DNA of 64,000 nt from Rhodobium gokarnense (GTDB taxonomy: Bacteria; Pseudomonadota; Alphaproteobacteria; Rhizobiales; Rhodobiaceae). Below are positions 38,515 through 46,389 of the stretch, piece after piece. The DNA lies in the NCBI RefSeq assembly GCF_025961475.1, contig NZ_JAOQNS010000005.1, positions 186,001 to 250,000 of the forward strand, read 5' to 3'. Below the pieces are notes generated by a model. It saw only the letters and a program-made list of their open reading frames with translations. It had not been told where the DNA came from and ran no database searches. Positions within the stretch are counted from its first letter, which is position 1, and the number at the start of each line of letters is the position of its first letter. The position numbers and the translations under genes were made by a program.

Positions 38515-39681
38515 TCAGTTCATCTGGCAGCCGTTCGGCGCGTCGCGAACGGCCTCGACGACATCCAGGATCTCCTGGGACGTGGAACCGTCCTCGGCGA
38601 CCTTGGTCTCGTAGATGTAGATGTTCTGGACGATGTTGTTGGTCGCCGGGTCGATCTCCAGGGGGCCGCGCGGGCCGGAGAACTTGACCTTGGAGAGGTT
38701 CTTCTTGAAGGCGTCCTTGTCGCCGCCGGAGGCCTTGATGGCCTCGATGACCAGCCGGCCGGCATCGTAGCCCTGGACGGCGTATTCCGAGGCCGGACGG
38801 TCATGGGTGGCCATGTAGTCCTTCTGGAAGCGCTCGTTCTCGGGGTTCTCGATGCTCGGCGAATAGTTCAGCGAGGTGATGACGCCGTCGGCGGCCTTGC
38901 CTTCGGCGGCCACATAGAGCGGCGAGGTCAGCCAGCCGGAGCCGTAGAGCGGCATCTTCTCGTTGATGCCGAATTCGCCGTACTGCTTGACGAAGCCGAT
39001 CGCCTCGCCGCCGGCATAGAAGACGAAGATGCCGTCGGCGCCGCTGGCGGCAGCGGCCGTCAGGTACGGGCCGAAGTCCTTGGTCTTGCGGAACGGCGTG
39101 AACTGGCCGTCGACGATCTCGCCGCCAGCCTCGGTGAAGGACTTGGAGAACGCCTCGATCATCTGGTGGCCGGCGGCATAGTCCGGCGCCAGGGTGTAGA
39201 TCTTCTTGACGCCCTTTTCGACCAGCCACGGGCCCATCGGCCGGTTGACCTGGCCGTTGGAGAAGGACACGCGGATGATGTAGGGGCTGCAGCGCTCGCC
39301 GGTCATCTGGTCGTTGCCGGCATTGGCGACGATAAGCGGGGTCTCCGTCTGGTGCACGAAGTCGCGCAGGGCGGCGAGAACGCCGGACGAGACGATGCCG
39401 GAAATGGCGTCGACCTTGTCCTGCAGGACCAGCTTGCGCGCCTTGGCGAGGCCGACCGGCGGCTTCACCTCGGTGTCTTCCTGGACGAGGGTCAGGCTGT
39501 CGTCGCCGAGATCCTTGCCGAAATGCTCGACCGCAAGGTTGAAGCCGGCGGTGATGTCATTGCCGAGCGAGGCATAGACGCCCGAATAGGGCAGCAGCAG
39601 CCCGACCTTGTAGTCCGCTGCCTGAGCGGGCAGCGTCAGCGCCGCCGCCAGAACGGCGGACGCCATGAAAGTCTTTCGCAT
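38515..39681 (-). CDS. ABC transporter substrate-binding protein (benzoate cluster)
   Basis: The 388-residue protein is a periplasmic Leu/Ile/Val-family binding protein with a Sec signal (MRKTFMASAVLAAALTLPAQ then AADYKVGLLLPYSG). Residues VNRPMGPWLVEKGVKKIYTL and DYMATHDRPASEYAVQGYDA are typical of the aromatic-acid branch, though this is a soft call. It heads the nine-gene leftward unit and is divergent from the DUF4863 and benzoate-CoA ligase genes. Confidence 0.88.
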   Translation of the reverse strand: MRKTFMASAVLAAALTLPAQAADYKVGLLLPYSGVYASLGNDITAGFNLAVEHFGKDLGDDSLTLVQEDTEVKPPVGLAKARKLVLQDKVDAISGIVSSGVLAALRDFVHQTETPLIVANAGNDQMTGERCSPYIIRVSFSNGQVNRPMGPWLVEKGVKKIYTLAPDYAAGHQMIEAFSKSFTEAGGEIVDGQFTPFRKTKDFGPYLTAAAASGADGIFVFYAGGEAIGFVKQYGEFGINEKMPLYGSGWLTSPLYVAAEGKAADGVITSLNYSPSIENPENERFQKDYMATHDRPASEYAVQGYDAGRLVIEAIKASGGDKDAFKKNLSKVKFSGPRGPLEIDPATNNIVQNIYIYETKVAEDGSTSQEILDVVEAVRDAPNGCQMN

Positions 39682-39916
39682 TTTATTTCCTCCCTGGTGG
39701 TGCCCCCGACCTTACAAGGCGGGGACCCGCGTGCAAGCCTACCTGGATTTCCCGATGTGCATCCCGGGATTTCGCATTGTCGTTCCGGGAGGTCCCCCGG
39801 CCGAATACGAGCACTATAATTCTTTCTCCCCACGGTGCAAGTGATGATTTGCGAATATGTCCCGGCCGCACCCCACCCCAATAACCCTATGTTTTTGCAT
39901 GGGTAATATCTTTCAT

Positions 39917-39949
39917 ATCCGGACTGTTCCGGATTTTGCTTGATCCGGA
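39917..39949. promoter_or_regulatory. ATCCGGA palindrome plus a third half-site
   Basis: ATCCGGA-CTGT-TCCGGAT (39917-39934) is a perfect 7+4+7 inverted repeat, and ATCCGGA recurs at 39943-39949. The first pair is followed by TTTTG and could also be a small terminator hairpin. It does not resemble the BoxR motif, so a second regulator may act here. Confidence 0.5.
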
Positions 39950-39965
39950 CCATGGAATGCGATTA

Positions 39966-39979
39966 TGCGATATAATGCA
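39966..39979. promoter_or_regulatory. BoxR-like box overlapping the -10 of the DUF4863-ligase operon
   Basis: TGCGATATAATGCA fits the TGCA-N6-TGCA pattern of BzdR/BoxR operators with one changed base and contains a perfect TATAAT (39971-39976). A repressor here would cover the -10. No good -35 is seen 16-18 bases upstream. Confidence 0.55.
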
Positions 39980-40022
39980 CATTACAAGCACGACGGCCGG
40001 AAAGGCCGCGGGAGGACCGACC

Positions 40023-40484
40023 ATGGACACATTCAAGACTTCGATCGCCACCGTCGTCGATGCCATCGGCGCGCGCCCGCTTGACGGAGCGCTCGCCGAT
40101 CACCTCAACCGCAGCTTCCCCGCAAACGGTGATATCGTGACGACACTGGCCGAGGCCTGCGCCCGCGGCGAGGAAGACGGCTGGCTGATGCAGCGCGAGG
40201 CCGGCGGTATCAAGTTCGGCCGCGCGGTGAAGCCCGGTGCGGAGGCGGGACGCTTCAGCGTCGACGTGGTGCGCATGAAGGACGTCAAGGGCCCGCACCA
40301 CGTCCACACAAACGGCGAGATCGGGCTCGTCATGCCGATCGACGGCGCGCCGCGCTTCGACGGATTCGACGGCCCCTGGTACGTCTACGAGCCGGGCAGC
40401 GCCCACCACCCGACGGTGAGCGGGGGCGACGCCTACGTGCTCTACCTGCTCCCGGAGGGGGCGATCGAGTTCACCGGAAAGTAA
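40023..40484 (+). CDS. DUF4863 protein, 4-hydroxylaminobenzoate lyase-like
   Basis: The 153-residue protein belongs to the DUF4863 family, which includes the 4-hydroxylaminobenzoate lyase PnbB and is often found in aromatic degradation clusters. A His-containing core GPHHVHTNGEIGLVMPIDGA (about 94-113) and GSAHHPTVSGGDAYVLYLLP (about 126-145) suggest a cupin-like metal or ligand site. It precedes benzoate-CoA ligase in the same direction. Its role in benzoate metabolism, where no hydroxylamine occurs, is unclear; it may handle a side product. Confidence 0.78.
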   Translation: MDTFKTSIATVVDAIGARPLDGALADHLNRSFPANGDIVTTLAEACARGEEDGWLMQREAGGIKFGRAVKPGAEAGRFSVDVVRMKDVKGPHHVHTNGEIGLVMPIDGAPRFDGFDGPWYVYEPGSAHHPTVSGGDAYVLYLLPEGAIEFTGK

Positions 40485-40597
40485 AGGGGACAAGGCCGCT
40501 GCATGCCGGCCGGCCCCGACGATCAAAACAACAATGGATCGGGCAACAACAACGGACCGGGCGCCCCTAAAGCGCCCCGCGCAAGGGCAGGAAGCAC

Positions 40598-42130
40598 ATG
40601 GACGACAAGCGCATCTTCAATGTCGCGGTGGATTTCATCGACCGCAATGTGGACGCCGGGCGCGGCGACAAGCCGGCCTTCATCGAGGGCGAGCGCAGCC
40701 TCACCTATGGTGAGCTTCAGGCGGATAGCGAGCGCATGGTCGGGCTCCTTTCCCGCTTCGGGTTGAGGCGCGAGGACCGGGTGGCGATGATCACCCTCGA
40801 TACGATCGAATATCCGGTCATCTTCCTCGGCGCGATCCGCGCCGGCGTCATCCCGGTGGCGCTGAACACGCTGCTGTCGGGCGAGCAGTACCGCTACATG
40901 CTCTCCGATTCCCGCGCCAAGGCCCTCTTCGTCTCCGAGCCGCTCTACCAGACCGTGGCGCCGATCCTTGCCTCGATCCCGACGCTGGAGCATGTCTTCG
41001 TCGTCGGCCATCCGGTTGCGGGAACGCTGGACTTCGCCGCCGAACTCGCCGCCTCGGAGCGCGGCGCGACGGCCGAGACGACCGCCGACGAGGTCGCCTT
41101 CTGGCTCTATTCCTCCGGCTCGACCGGCGCGCCGAAGGGCGTGCCGCATGTGCAGACGAGCGCGGCGGAAACCGCAACGCTCTTCGGCACCAACATCATC
41201 GGCTTTTCGGAGAACGACGTCGTCTTTTCCGCAGCCAAGCTGTTCTTTGCCTATGGGCTCGGCAACGGCCTGTCATTCCCGATGGCGGCCGGCGCCACCA
41301 CCATCCTCTATCCCGCCCGGCCGACGCCGCAGGCGGTCTTTGACATCCTGCAGACATACCAGCCGACCGTCTTTTGCGGCGTGCCGACGCTCTATGCGGC
41401 GATGCTTGCCTATCCGGAGGCCGGGCCCGCGATGGGCTCGCCGAAGCTGCGGATCTGCGTTTCGGCCGGCGAGGCGCTGCCGGAGGATGTGGGCAAGCGC
41501 TGGAAGAAGCTTTTCGGCGTCGACATCGTCGACGGCGTCGGCTCCACGGAAATGCTGCACATCTTCCTGTCCAACAAGCCGGACGACATCGTCTACGGCA
41601 CCTCCGGCAAGCCGGTGCCGGGCTATGACGTCCGGCTGGTCGACGAGCACGACGCCGATGTCGCCGACGGCGAGGTCGGCGAACTTCTGGTGCGCGGCAC
41701 GACGGCCGCCGTCGGCTACTGGAACCAGCGGGAAAAGAGCCGGCGCACCTTCATGGGCGAATGGACCCGCACCGGCGACAAATACACCCGCGATGCCAGC
41801 GGCAACTACGTCTATTGCGGGCGCACCGACGACATGTTCAAGGTCAGCGGCATCTGGGTCTCCCCGTTCGAAGTGGAGTCCGCGCTGATCTCCCATCCGG
41901 GCGTCCTGGAAGCCGCCGTCGTGCCGCGGGCGGACGGGGAGAACCTCATCAAGCCCTGTGCCTTCGTGGTGCCGAAGAACGGCGCCGACCTCGACTACGA
42001 CATGCTCAAGGAGCACGTGAAGTCGGAAATCGGCAAGTGGAAGTATCCGCGCTGGATCGAGTTTGTCGACGAGCTGCCGAAGACCGCCACCGGCAAGATC
42101 CAGCGCTTCAAGCTGCGCGAAATGCTATGA
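40598..42130 (+). CDS. bclA: Benzoate-CoA ligase
   Basis: The 510-residue adenylate-forming enzyme activates benzoate to benzoyl-CoA with ATP, the entry step of the box pathway. The phosphate-binding motif is YSSGSTGAPKGVPH (171-184), followed by GVGSTEMLHIFLSN (about 313-326), the Asp of YCGRTDDMFKVSG (about 407-419) and the catalytic lysine in TATGKIQRFKLRE near the C-terminus. GGAAG precedes the ATG by six bases. The stop overlaps the ATG of the next gene. Specificity for benzoate rather than hydroxybenzoate rests on the boxABC neighbours. Confidence 0.92.
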   Translation: MDDKRIFNVAVDFIDRNVDAGRGDKPAFIEGERSLTYGELQADSERMVGLLSRFGLRREDRVAMITLDTIEYPVIFLGAIRAGVIPVALNTLLSGEQYRYMLSDSRAKALFVSEPLYQTVAPILASIPTLEHVFVVGHPVAGTLDFAAELAASERGATAETTADEVAFWLYSSGSTGAPKGVPHVQTSAAETATLFGTNIIGFSENDVVFSAAKLFFAYGLGNGLSFPMAAGATTILYPARPTPQAVFDILQTYQPTVFCGVPTLYAAMLAYPEAGPAMGSPKLRICVSAGEALPEDVGKRWKKLFGVDIVDGVGSTEMLHIFLSNKPDDIVYGTSGKPVPGYDVRLVDEHDADVADGEVGELLVRGTTAAVGYWNQREKSRRTFMGEWTRTGDKYTRDASGNYVYCGRTDDMFKVSGIWVSPFEVESALISHPGVLEAAVVPRADGENLIKPCAFVVPKNGADLDYDMLKEHVKSEIGKWKYPRWIEFVDELPKTATGKIQRFKLREML

Positions 42131-42918
42131 GAGCGGATGCCCCGGCGCTCGCCGCCGAAGGCCTGATCCGGGTCGGCGAGGCCGAGCTGCACTATCGCTG
42201 GATCGGGCCGGGGCCCGAGGACGCGCCGACCATCGTCATGCTCCACGAGGGGCTCGGGGCGGTCACCACCTGGCGCGACTTCCCGGACCGGCTGGCAGAG
42301 GCGACCGGCTACGGCGTCTTCGTCTATTCGCGCCAGGGCTACGGCAAGTCGTCCCCCTGCGCCCTGCCCCGCCCGCTCGACTATATGACGCGCGAGGCCG
42401 TCGACGTGGTGCCGCCGCTGCTCGACGCCATCGGGTTCCGGCGCGGCGCGCTCCTTGGCCATTCCGACGGCGGCTCGATCGCCTCGGTCTATTGCGGCCG
42501 CTTCGACGATGCCCGCGTCGAAAAGCTGATCCTGCTGGCGCCGCACTTCTTCAACGAGGACTGCTGCGTCGCGTCCATCGCCGAGATCAACCGGATTTTT
42601 GAGGACGGCCTGCGGGACAAGCTGGAGCGCCACCACGGCGACAATGTCGACTGCGCGTTCCGGGGCTGGGCCGATTCCTGGCTGCATCCGGATTTCCTCA
42701 AGTGGAATATCGAGGCAGATCTCGCCGGCGTTTCCGTCCCGACCCTCGTCGTCCAGGGCAGGGACGACGAATACGGCACCATCGCCCAGATCGAGGCGGT
42801 GCGCCGGCACGTCAGCGCGCCGGTGACGGTCGCCCATCTTGAGGATTGCGGCCATTCGCCGTTCCGCGATCGGCCCGATGCGACTCTTGATGCGATTTTT
42901 GCGTTTCTGCAATCTTAG
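42127..42918 (+). CDS. Alpha/beta hydrolase of the benzoate operon
   Basis: The 263-residue protein has the alpha/beta hydrolase fold: oxyanion region HEGLGAVTTW (about 40-49), nucleophile elbow GHSDGG with Ser113, Asp in VQGRDDEYG (about 215-223) and His in EDCGHSPFRD near 241. Related genes lie beside benzoate-CoA ligase in several box clusters, where they may hydrolyse an ester or CoA thioester; no defined step is assigned. The ATG overlaps the ligase stop (ATGA), so the two are translated together. Confidence 0.85.
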   Translation: MRADAPALAAEGLIRVGEAELHYRWIGPGPEDAPTIVMLHEGLGAVTTWRDFPDRLAEATGYGVFVYSRQGYGKSSPCALPRPLDYMTREAVDVVPPLLDAIGFRRGALLGHSDGGSIASVYCGRFDDARVEKLILLAPHFFNEDCCVASIAEINRIFEDGLRDKLERHHGDNVDCAFRGWADSWLHPDFLKWNIEADLAGVSVPTLVVQGRDDEYGTIAQIEAVRRHVSAPVTVAHLEDCGHSPFRDRPDATLDAIFAFLQS

Positions 42919-42929
42919 ATGATATTTTA

Positions 42930-42943
42930 TGCACTATTATGCT
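42930..42943. promoter_or_regulatory. BoxR-like box upstream of boxC (distal)
   Basis: TGCACTATTATGCT is one base from TGCA-N6-TGCA and contains TATTAT, a good -10 match. It starts 12 bases after the hydrolase gene and 136 bases before boxC. Confidence 0.45.
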
Positions 42944-43014
42944 CAATTTCACGTTAGACACCTTCGAGAATGCGAAAATATAGGCGTAAAATGCATATAT
43001 TCGGCGCAAGCTGA

Positions 43015-43038
43015 TTGACAATCATGCACTATGTTGCA
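43015..43038 (+). promoter_or_regulatory. boxC promoter element with a perfect BoxR box
   Basis: TTGACA (43015-43020) is followed after four bases by TGCACTATGTTGCA (43025-43038), an exact TGCA-N6-TGCA operator of the BzdR/BoxR type. The box fills the spacer between the -35 and a weak -10 (AATATG, 43038-43043). It lies 41 bases before the boxC ATG. Confidence 0.7.
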
Positions 43039-43078
43039 ATATGCCATGAAACGAATATCGGCCCCTAAGGGAGGACCC

Positions 43079-44731
43079 ATGACCATCGACTTCCAAACCG
43101 ACCCGTCAAAATACCGGCACTGGCGGATCGACACCGACGGGCCGATCGCCACGCTGACCATGGACGTGGACGAGAACGCGGGCCTCTTCGACGGCTACCA
43201 GCTGAAGCTCAACTCCTACGACCTCGGCGTCGACATCGAGCTTGCCGACGCCATCCAGCGGCTGCGCTTCGAGCATCCGGAGGTCAAGGCCGTGGTGCTG
43301 AAGTCCGGCAAGGACCGGGTGTTCTGCGCCGGCGCCAACATCCGCATGCTCGGCGGCGCGACCCACGCCCACAAGGTCAATTTCTGCAAGTTCACCAACG
43401 AGACCCGCAACGCCATGGAAGCGGCCGGCACCCTGTCGGGCCAGACCTACATCGCCGCGGTCCAGGGCGCCTGCGCCGGCGGCGGCTACGAGCTGGCGCT
43501 CGCCACCGACCACATCATCCTGACCGACGACGGCTCGTCCTCCGTCGCCCTTCCCGAGGTGCCGCTCCTTGCCGTCCTGCCGGGCACCGGCGGCCTCACC
43601 CGCGTCACCGACAAACGCAAGGTCCGCCGCGACCTTGCCGACGTCTTCTGCTCCATCGAGGAAGGCATCAAGGGCAAGCGCGCCGTCGACTGGCGGCTCG
43701 TCGACGAGATCGCCACCAATTCCAAGTTCGACGAAGTGGTCGCCGAGCGGGCGAACGAGATCGCGTCCCGCTCCGACCGGCCGGACGACGCCAAGGGCGT
43801 TTCGCTGACGCCGCTCCAGCGCACCATTACCGACAACGCGGTCACCTATTCGACCGTGTCGCTGGAGCTCGACCGCGACACCCGCGTGGCGACGATCACC
43901 ATCACCGGCCCCGATGCGGATGCGCCGGCCGACACCGATGCGCTTGCCGCGCAAGGCGCCGACGCCTGGTGCCTCCGGTTTGCCCGCGAGCTGGACGATG
44001 CGATCCTGCACCTGCGCTTCAACGAGCCGGACACCGCCGCCGTCGTCTTCAAGACCGTCGGCGACCCGGAAAAGGTCGTCGCCCAGGAGGCCTTCCTTCT
44101 GGCCAATGACGGCAACTGGCTCGCCCGCGAGATCCTTCTTTACTGGCAGCGCCTCTTCAAGCGCATCGACCTCACCTCGCGCACCCTCGTGGCGCTGGTC
44201 GAGCCCGGCTCCTGCTTTGCCGGCCCGCTTGCCGAAATCGCCTTTGCCGCGGACCGGAGCTACATGCTGATCGGCCAGTTCGAGGGCGACAACCGGCCGG
44301 AGGCGACGCTGACGCTGACGGAAGGCAATTTCGGCCGCTATCCGATGTCGAACGACCTGACGCGGCTGCAGACCCGCTTCCTCGGCGAGCCGGAAAGCGT
44401 CGACAAGGCCAAGGCGGCCTGCGGCACGGCGCTCGATGCGACCGAAGCAGACGATCTCGGCCTCGTCACCTTCGCCTATGACGACATCGACTGGGAGGAC
44501 GAGATCCGCATCTTCCTGGAAGAGCGGGCCTCCTTCTCGCCCGATGCCCTCACCGGCATGGAGGCGAACCTGCGCTTTGCCGGGCCGGAGACCATGGAGA
44601 CCCGCATCTTCGGGCGGCTCACCGCCTGGCAGAACTGGATTTTCCAGCGCCCCAACGCCGTCGGCGAGAACGGCGCGCTGCGCCGCTACGGCAGCGGCAT
44701 TCGCGGCGACTACGACACCACGCGCGTCTGA
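43079..44731 (+). CDS. boxC: Benzoyl-CoA-dihydrodiol lyase BoxC
   Basis: BoxC opens the ring of 2,3-epoxybenzoyl-CoA with water, releasing formate and 3,4-didehydroadipyl-CoA semialdehyde. The 550-residue protein is a double crotonase-fold enzyme; the first half has RVFCAGANIRMLGG (about 81-94) and GACAGGGYELALATDHI (about 131-147) for CoA thioester binding. Full length matches the family. GGGAGGA precedes the ATG at 43079 by about two to four bases; the in-frame ATG at 43046 and the frame start at 43031 lie in the operator region and are less likely. It is the first gene of boxCBA. Confidence 0.95.
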   Translation: MTIDFQTDPSKYRHWRIDTDGPIATLTMDVDENAGLFDGYQLKLNSYDLGVDIELADAIQRLRFEHPEVKAVVLKSGKDRVFCAGANIRMLGGATHAHKVNFCKFTNETRNAMEAAGTLSGQTYIAAVQGACAGGGYELALATDHIILTDDGSSSVALPEVPLLAVLPGTGGLTRVTDKRKVRRDLADVFCSIEEGIKGKRAVDWRLVDEIATNSKFDEVVAERANEIASRSDRPDDAKGVSLTPLQRTITDNAVTYSTVSLELDRDTRVATITITGPDADAPADTDALAAQGADAWCLRFARELDDAILHLRFNEPDTAAVVFKTVGDPEKVVAQEAFLLANDGNWLAREILLYWQRLFKRIDLTSRTLVALVEPGSCFAGPLAEIAFAADRSYMLIGQFEGDNRPEATLTLTEGNFGRYPMSNDLTRLQTRFLGEPESVDKAKAACGTALDATEADDLGLVTFAYDDIDWEDEIRIFLEERASFSPDALTGMEANLRFAGPETMETRIFGRLTAWQNWIFQRPNAVGENGALRRYGSGIRGDYDTTRV

Positions 44732-44767
44732 CGGCGCCAACGAACAAGATTTCTGGAGGAACACGCA

Positions 44768-46219
44768 ATGCTCGACACCATGAACGTCAGCTATGACACG
44801 CAAATCCCGAACAATGTCAGCCTGTCCGACGACCGGCGCCTCCTCAAGGCGTTGGAGCGCTGGCATCCGGGCTATCTCGACTGGTGGCAGGACATGGGGC
44901 CGGAGGGCTTCCAGGAGTCGCTCGTGTATCTCCGCACCGCCATCAGCGTCGATCCCAAGGGCTGGGCCAAGTTCGACTATGTGAAGATGCCGGAATACCG
45001 CTGGGGCATCCTGCTTGCCCCGCAGGTCGAGGACCGCAAGATCCCGTTCGGCCAGCATTTCGGCGAGCCGGCCTGGCAGGAGGTTCCGGGCGAATATCGC
45101 GGCCTGATGCGCCGCCTCATCGTCATCCAGGGCGACACCGAGCCGGCCTCCGTCGAACAGCAGCGCCATCTCGGCGCCACCGCGCCCTCGCTCTACGACA
45201 TGCGCAACCTGTTCCAGGTCAATGTGGAGGAAGGCCGGCACCTGTGGGCGATGGTCTATCTGCTGCAGAAATATTTCGGCGCCGACGGGCGCGAGGAATC
45301 CAACGAGCTGCTGCGCCGCCGCTCCGGTTCGGAGGACGCGCCGCGCATGCTCGGCGCCTTCAACGAGGCGACGCCCGACTGGCTCTCCTTCTTCATGTTC
45401 ACCTACTTCACCGACCGCGACGGCAAGATGCAGCTCGAAGCGCTCGCCCAGTCCGGCTTCGATCCGCTGTCGCGCACCTGCCGCTTCATGCTGACGGAGG
45501 AAGCCCACCACATGTTCGTCGGCGAGACCGGCGTCGGGCGGACCATCGAGCGCACCTGCGAGGCGATGAAGGAGGCCGGTATCACCGACCCCTACGACGT
45601 GGAAAAGGTGCGGGCCCTCGGCGTCGTCGACCTGCCGCTGATCCAGAAGAAGCTGAACCTGCACTACACGCTGTCGCTCGACCTCTTCGGTTCCGAAGTC
45701 TCCACCAACGCCGCCAACGCCTTCAATGCCGGCATCAAGGGCCGCTTCCAGGAGCACAAGATCGAGGACGACCACCAGCTCGTCAACGACACCTATCCGG
45801 TGATCCGGCTGATCGACGGCAAGGCGGTGACGGTCCAGGAGCCGGCGCTGACCGCCCTCAACATGCGCCTGCGCGACGACTACTCCAAGGATGCCGGCGG
45901 CGGCGTCGGCCGCTGGAACCGCATCTTCAAGAAGTACGGCGTCGACTTCGAGCTGTCGCTGCCGCACATGGCCTTCCACCGCCATATCGGCGAGTTCTCC
46001 GGCGCCTACGCCACGCCGGACGGCACGCTGATCTCCAAGGACGCGTGGGAGAAGCGCCGCGACGAGTGGCTGCCCAACTCCGACGACGGCGATTATCTGG
46101 AAAGCCTGATGAAGCCGTGCTTCGAGACCGGCAAGTTCGCCAACTGGATCACGCCGCCGAAGGTCGGCATCGACCACAAGGAAGGCGACTTCGAATACGT
46201 GAAGATCTACGACGCGTAA
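44768..46219 (+). CDS. boxB: Benzoyl-CoA 2,3-epoxidase subunit BoxB
   Basis: BoxB is the diiron oxygenase that makes 2,3-epoxybenzoyl-CoA from benzoyl-CoA and O2, with electrons from BoxA. The 483-residue protein has two ExxH pairs, Glu155/His158 (EEGRH) and Glu245/His248 (EEAHH), plus Glu125 and Asp216, which have the spacing of the six diiron ligands of Azoarcus BoxB as I recall them. TGGAGGA precedes the ATG by seven bases. It lies 36 bases after boxC and upstream of boxA, separated from the latter by a dispersed repeat. Confidence 0.96.
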   Translation: MLDTMNVSYDTQIPNNVSLSDDRRLLKALERWHPGYLDWWQDMGPEGFQESLVYLRTAISVDPKGWAKFDYVKMPEYRWGILLAPQVEDRKIPFGQHFGEPAWQEVPGEYRGLMRRLIVIQGDTEPASVEQQRHLGATAPSLYDMRNLFQVNVEEGRHLWAMVYLLQKYFGADGREESNELLRRRSGSEDAPRMLGAFNEATPDWLSFFMFTYFTDRDGKMQLEALAQSGFDPLSRTCRFMLTEEAHHMFVGETGVGRTIERTCEAMKEAGITDPYDVEKVRALGVVDLPLIQKKLNLHYTLSLDLFGSEVSTNAANAFNAGIKGRFQEHKIEDDHQLVNDTYPVIRLIDGKAVTVQEPALTALNMRLRDDYSKDAGGGVGRWNRIFKKYGVDFELSLPHMAFHRHIGEFSGAYATPDGTLISKDAWEKRRDEWLPNSDDGDYLESLMKPCFETGKFANWITPPKVGIDHKEGDFEYVKIYDA

Positions 46220-46241
46220 GGCCGGCTCCCACCGTTCTCGC

Positions 46242-46327
46242 CGTCATTGCGAGCGCAGCGAAGCAATCCAGTGCAGCGCAGGCTACATGGATTGCCGCGT
46301 CGGCCTAACGGCCTCCTCGCAATGACG
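46242..46327. repeat. Dispersed palindromic repeat, copy B, inside the box operon
   Basis: CGTCATTGCGAGCGCAGCGA onward (46242-46271) and the inverted arm ending CTCCTCGCAATGACG (46288-46327) enclose a short spacer. The whole element can fold into one hairpin. It sits between boxB and boxA, within a transcription unit. The left arm is identical to part of copy C at 49504-49533. Confidence 0.8.
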
Positions 46328-46389
46328 GTGGCAACGCGGTGCCCGACCCGACAGCCGCAAGACACCCGCAGCCCGAAACACGTGCCGCC

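Larger units (their letters stand above)
39682..40022. other. Divergent control region of the benzoate importer and ligase operons
   Basis: The 341 bases hold a perfect palindrome with a third half-site (39917-39949) and, next to the rightward operon, a BoxR-like box overlapping a TATAAT (39966-39979), both listed separately. A second TATAAT occurs at 39815-39820 without a matching -35. The promoter of the leftward binding-protein gene was not located. Confidence 0.6.

Noticed and set aside
43106-46177. A 1023-codon open frame on the minus strand opposite boxC and boxB
   Set aside because: It is a by-product of high GC and codon bias on the coding strand; the product is low-complexity and has no recognisable domain, while boxC and boxB on the plus strand are certain.
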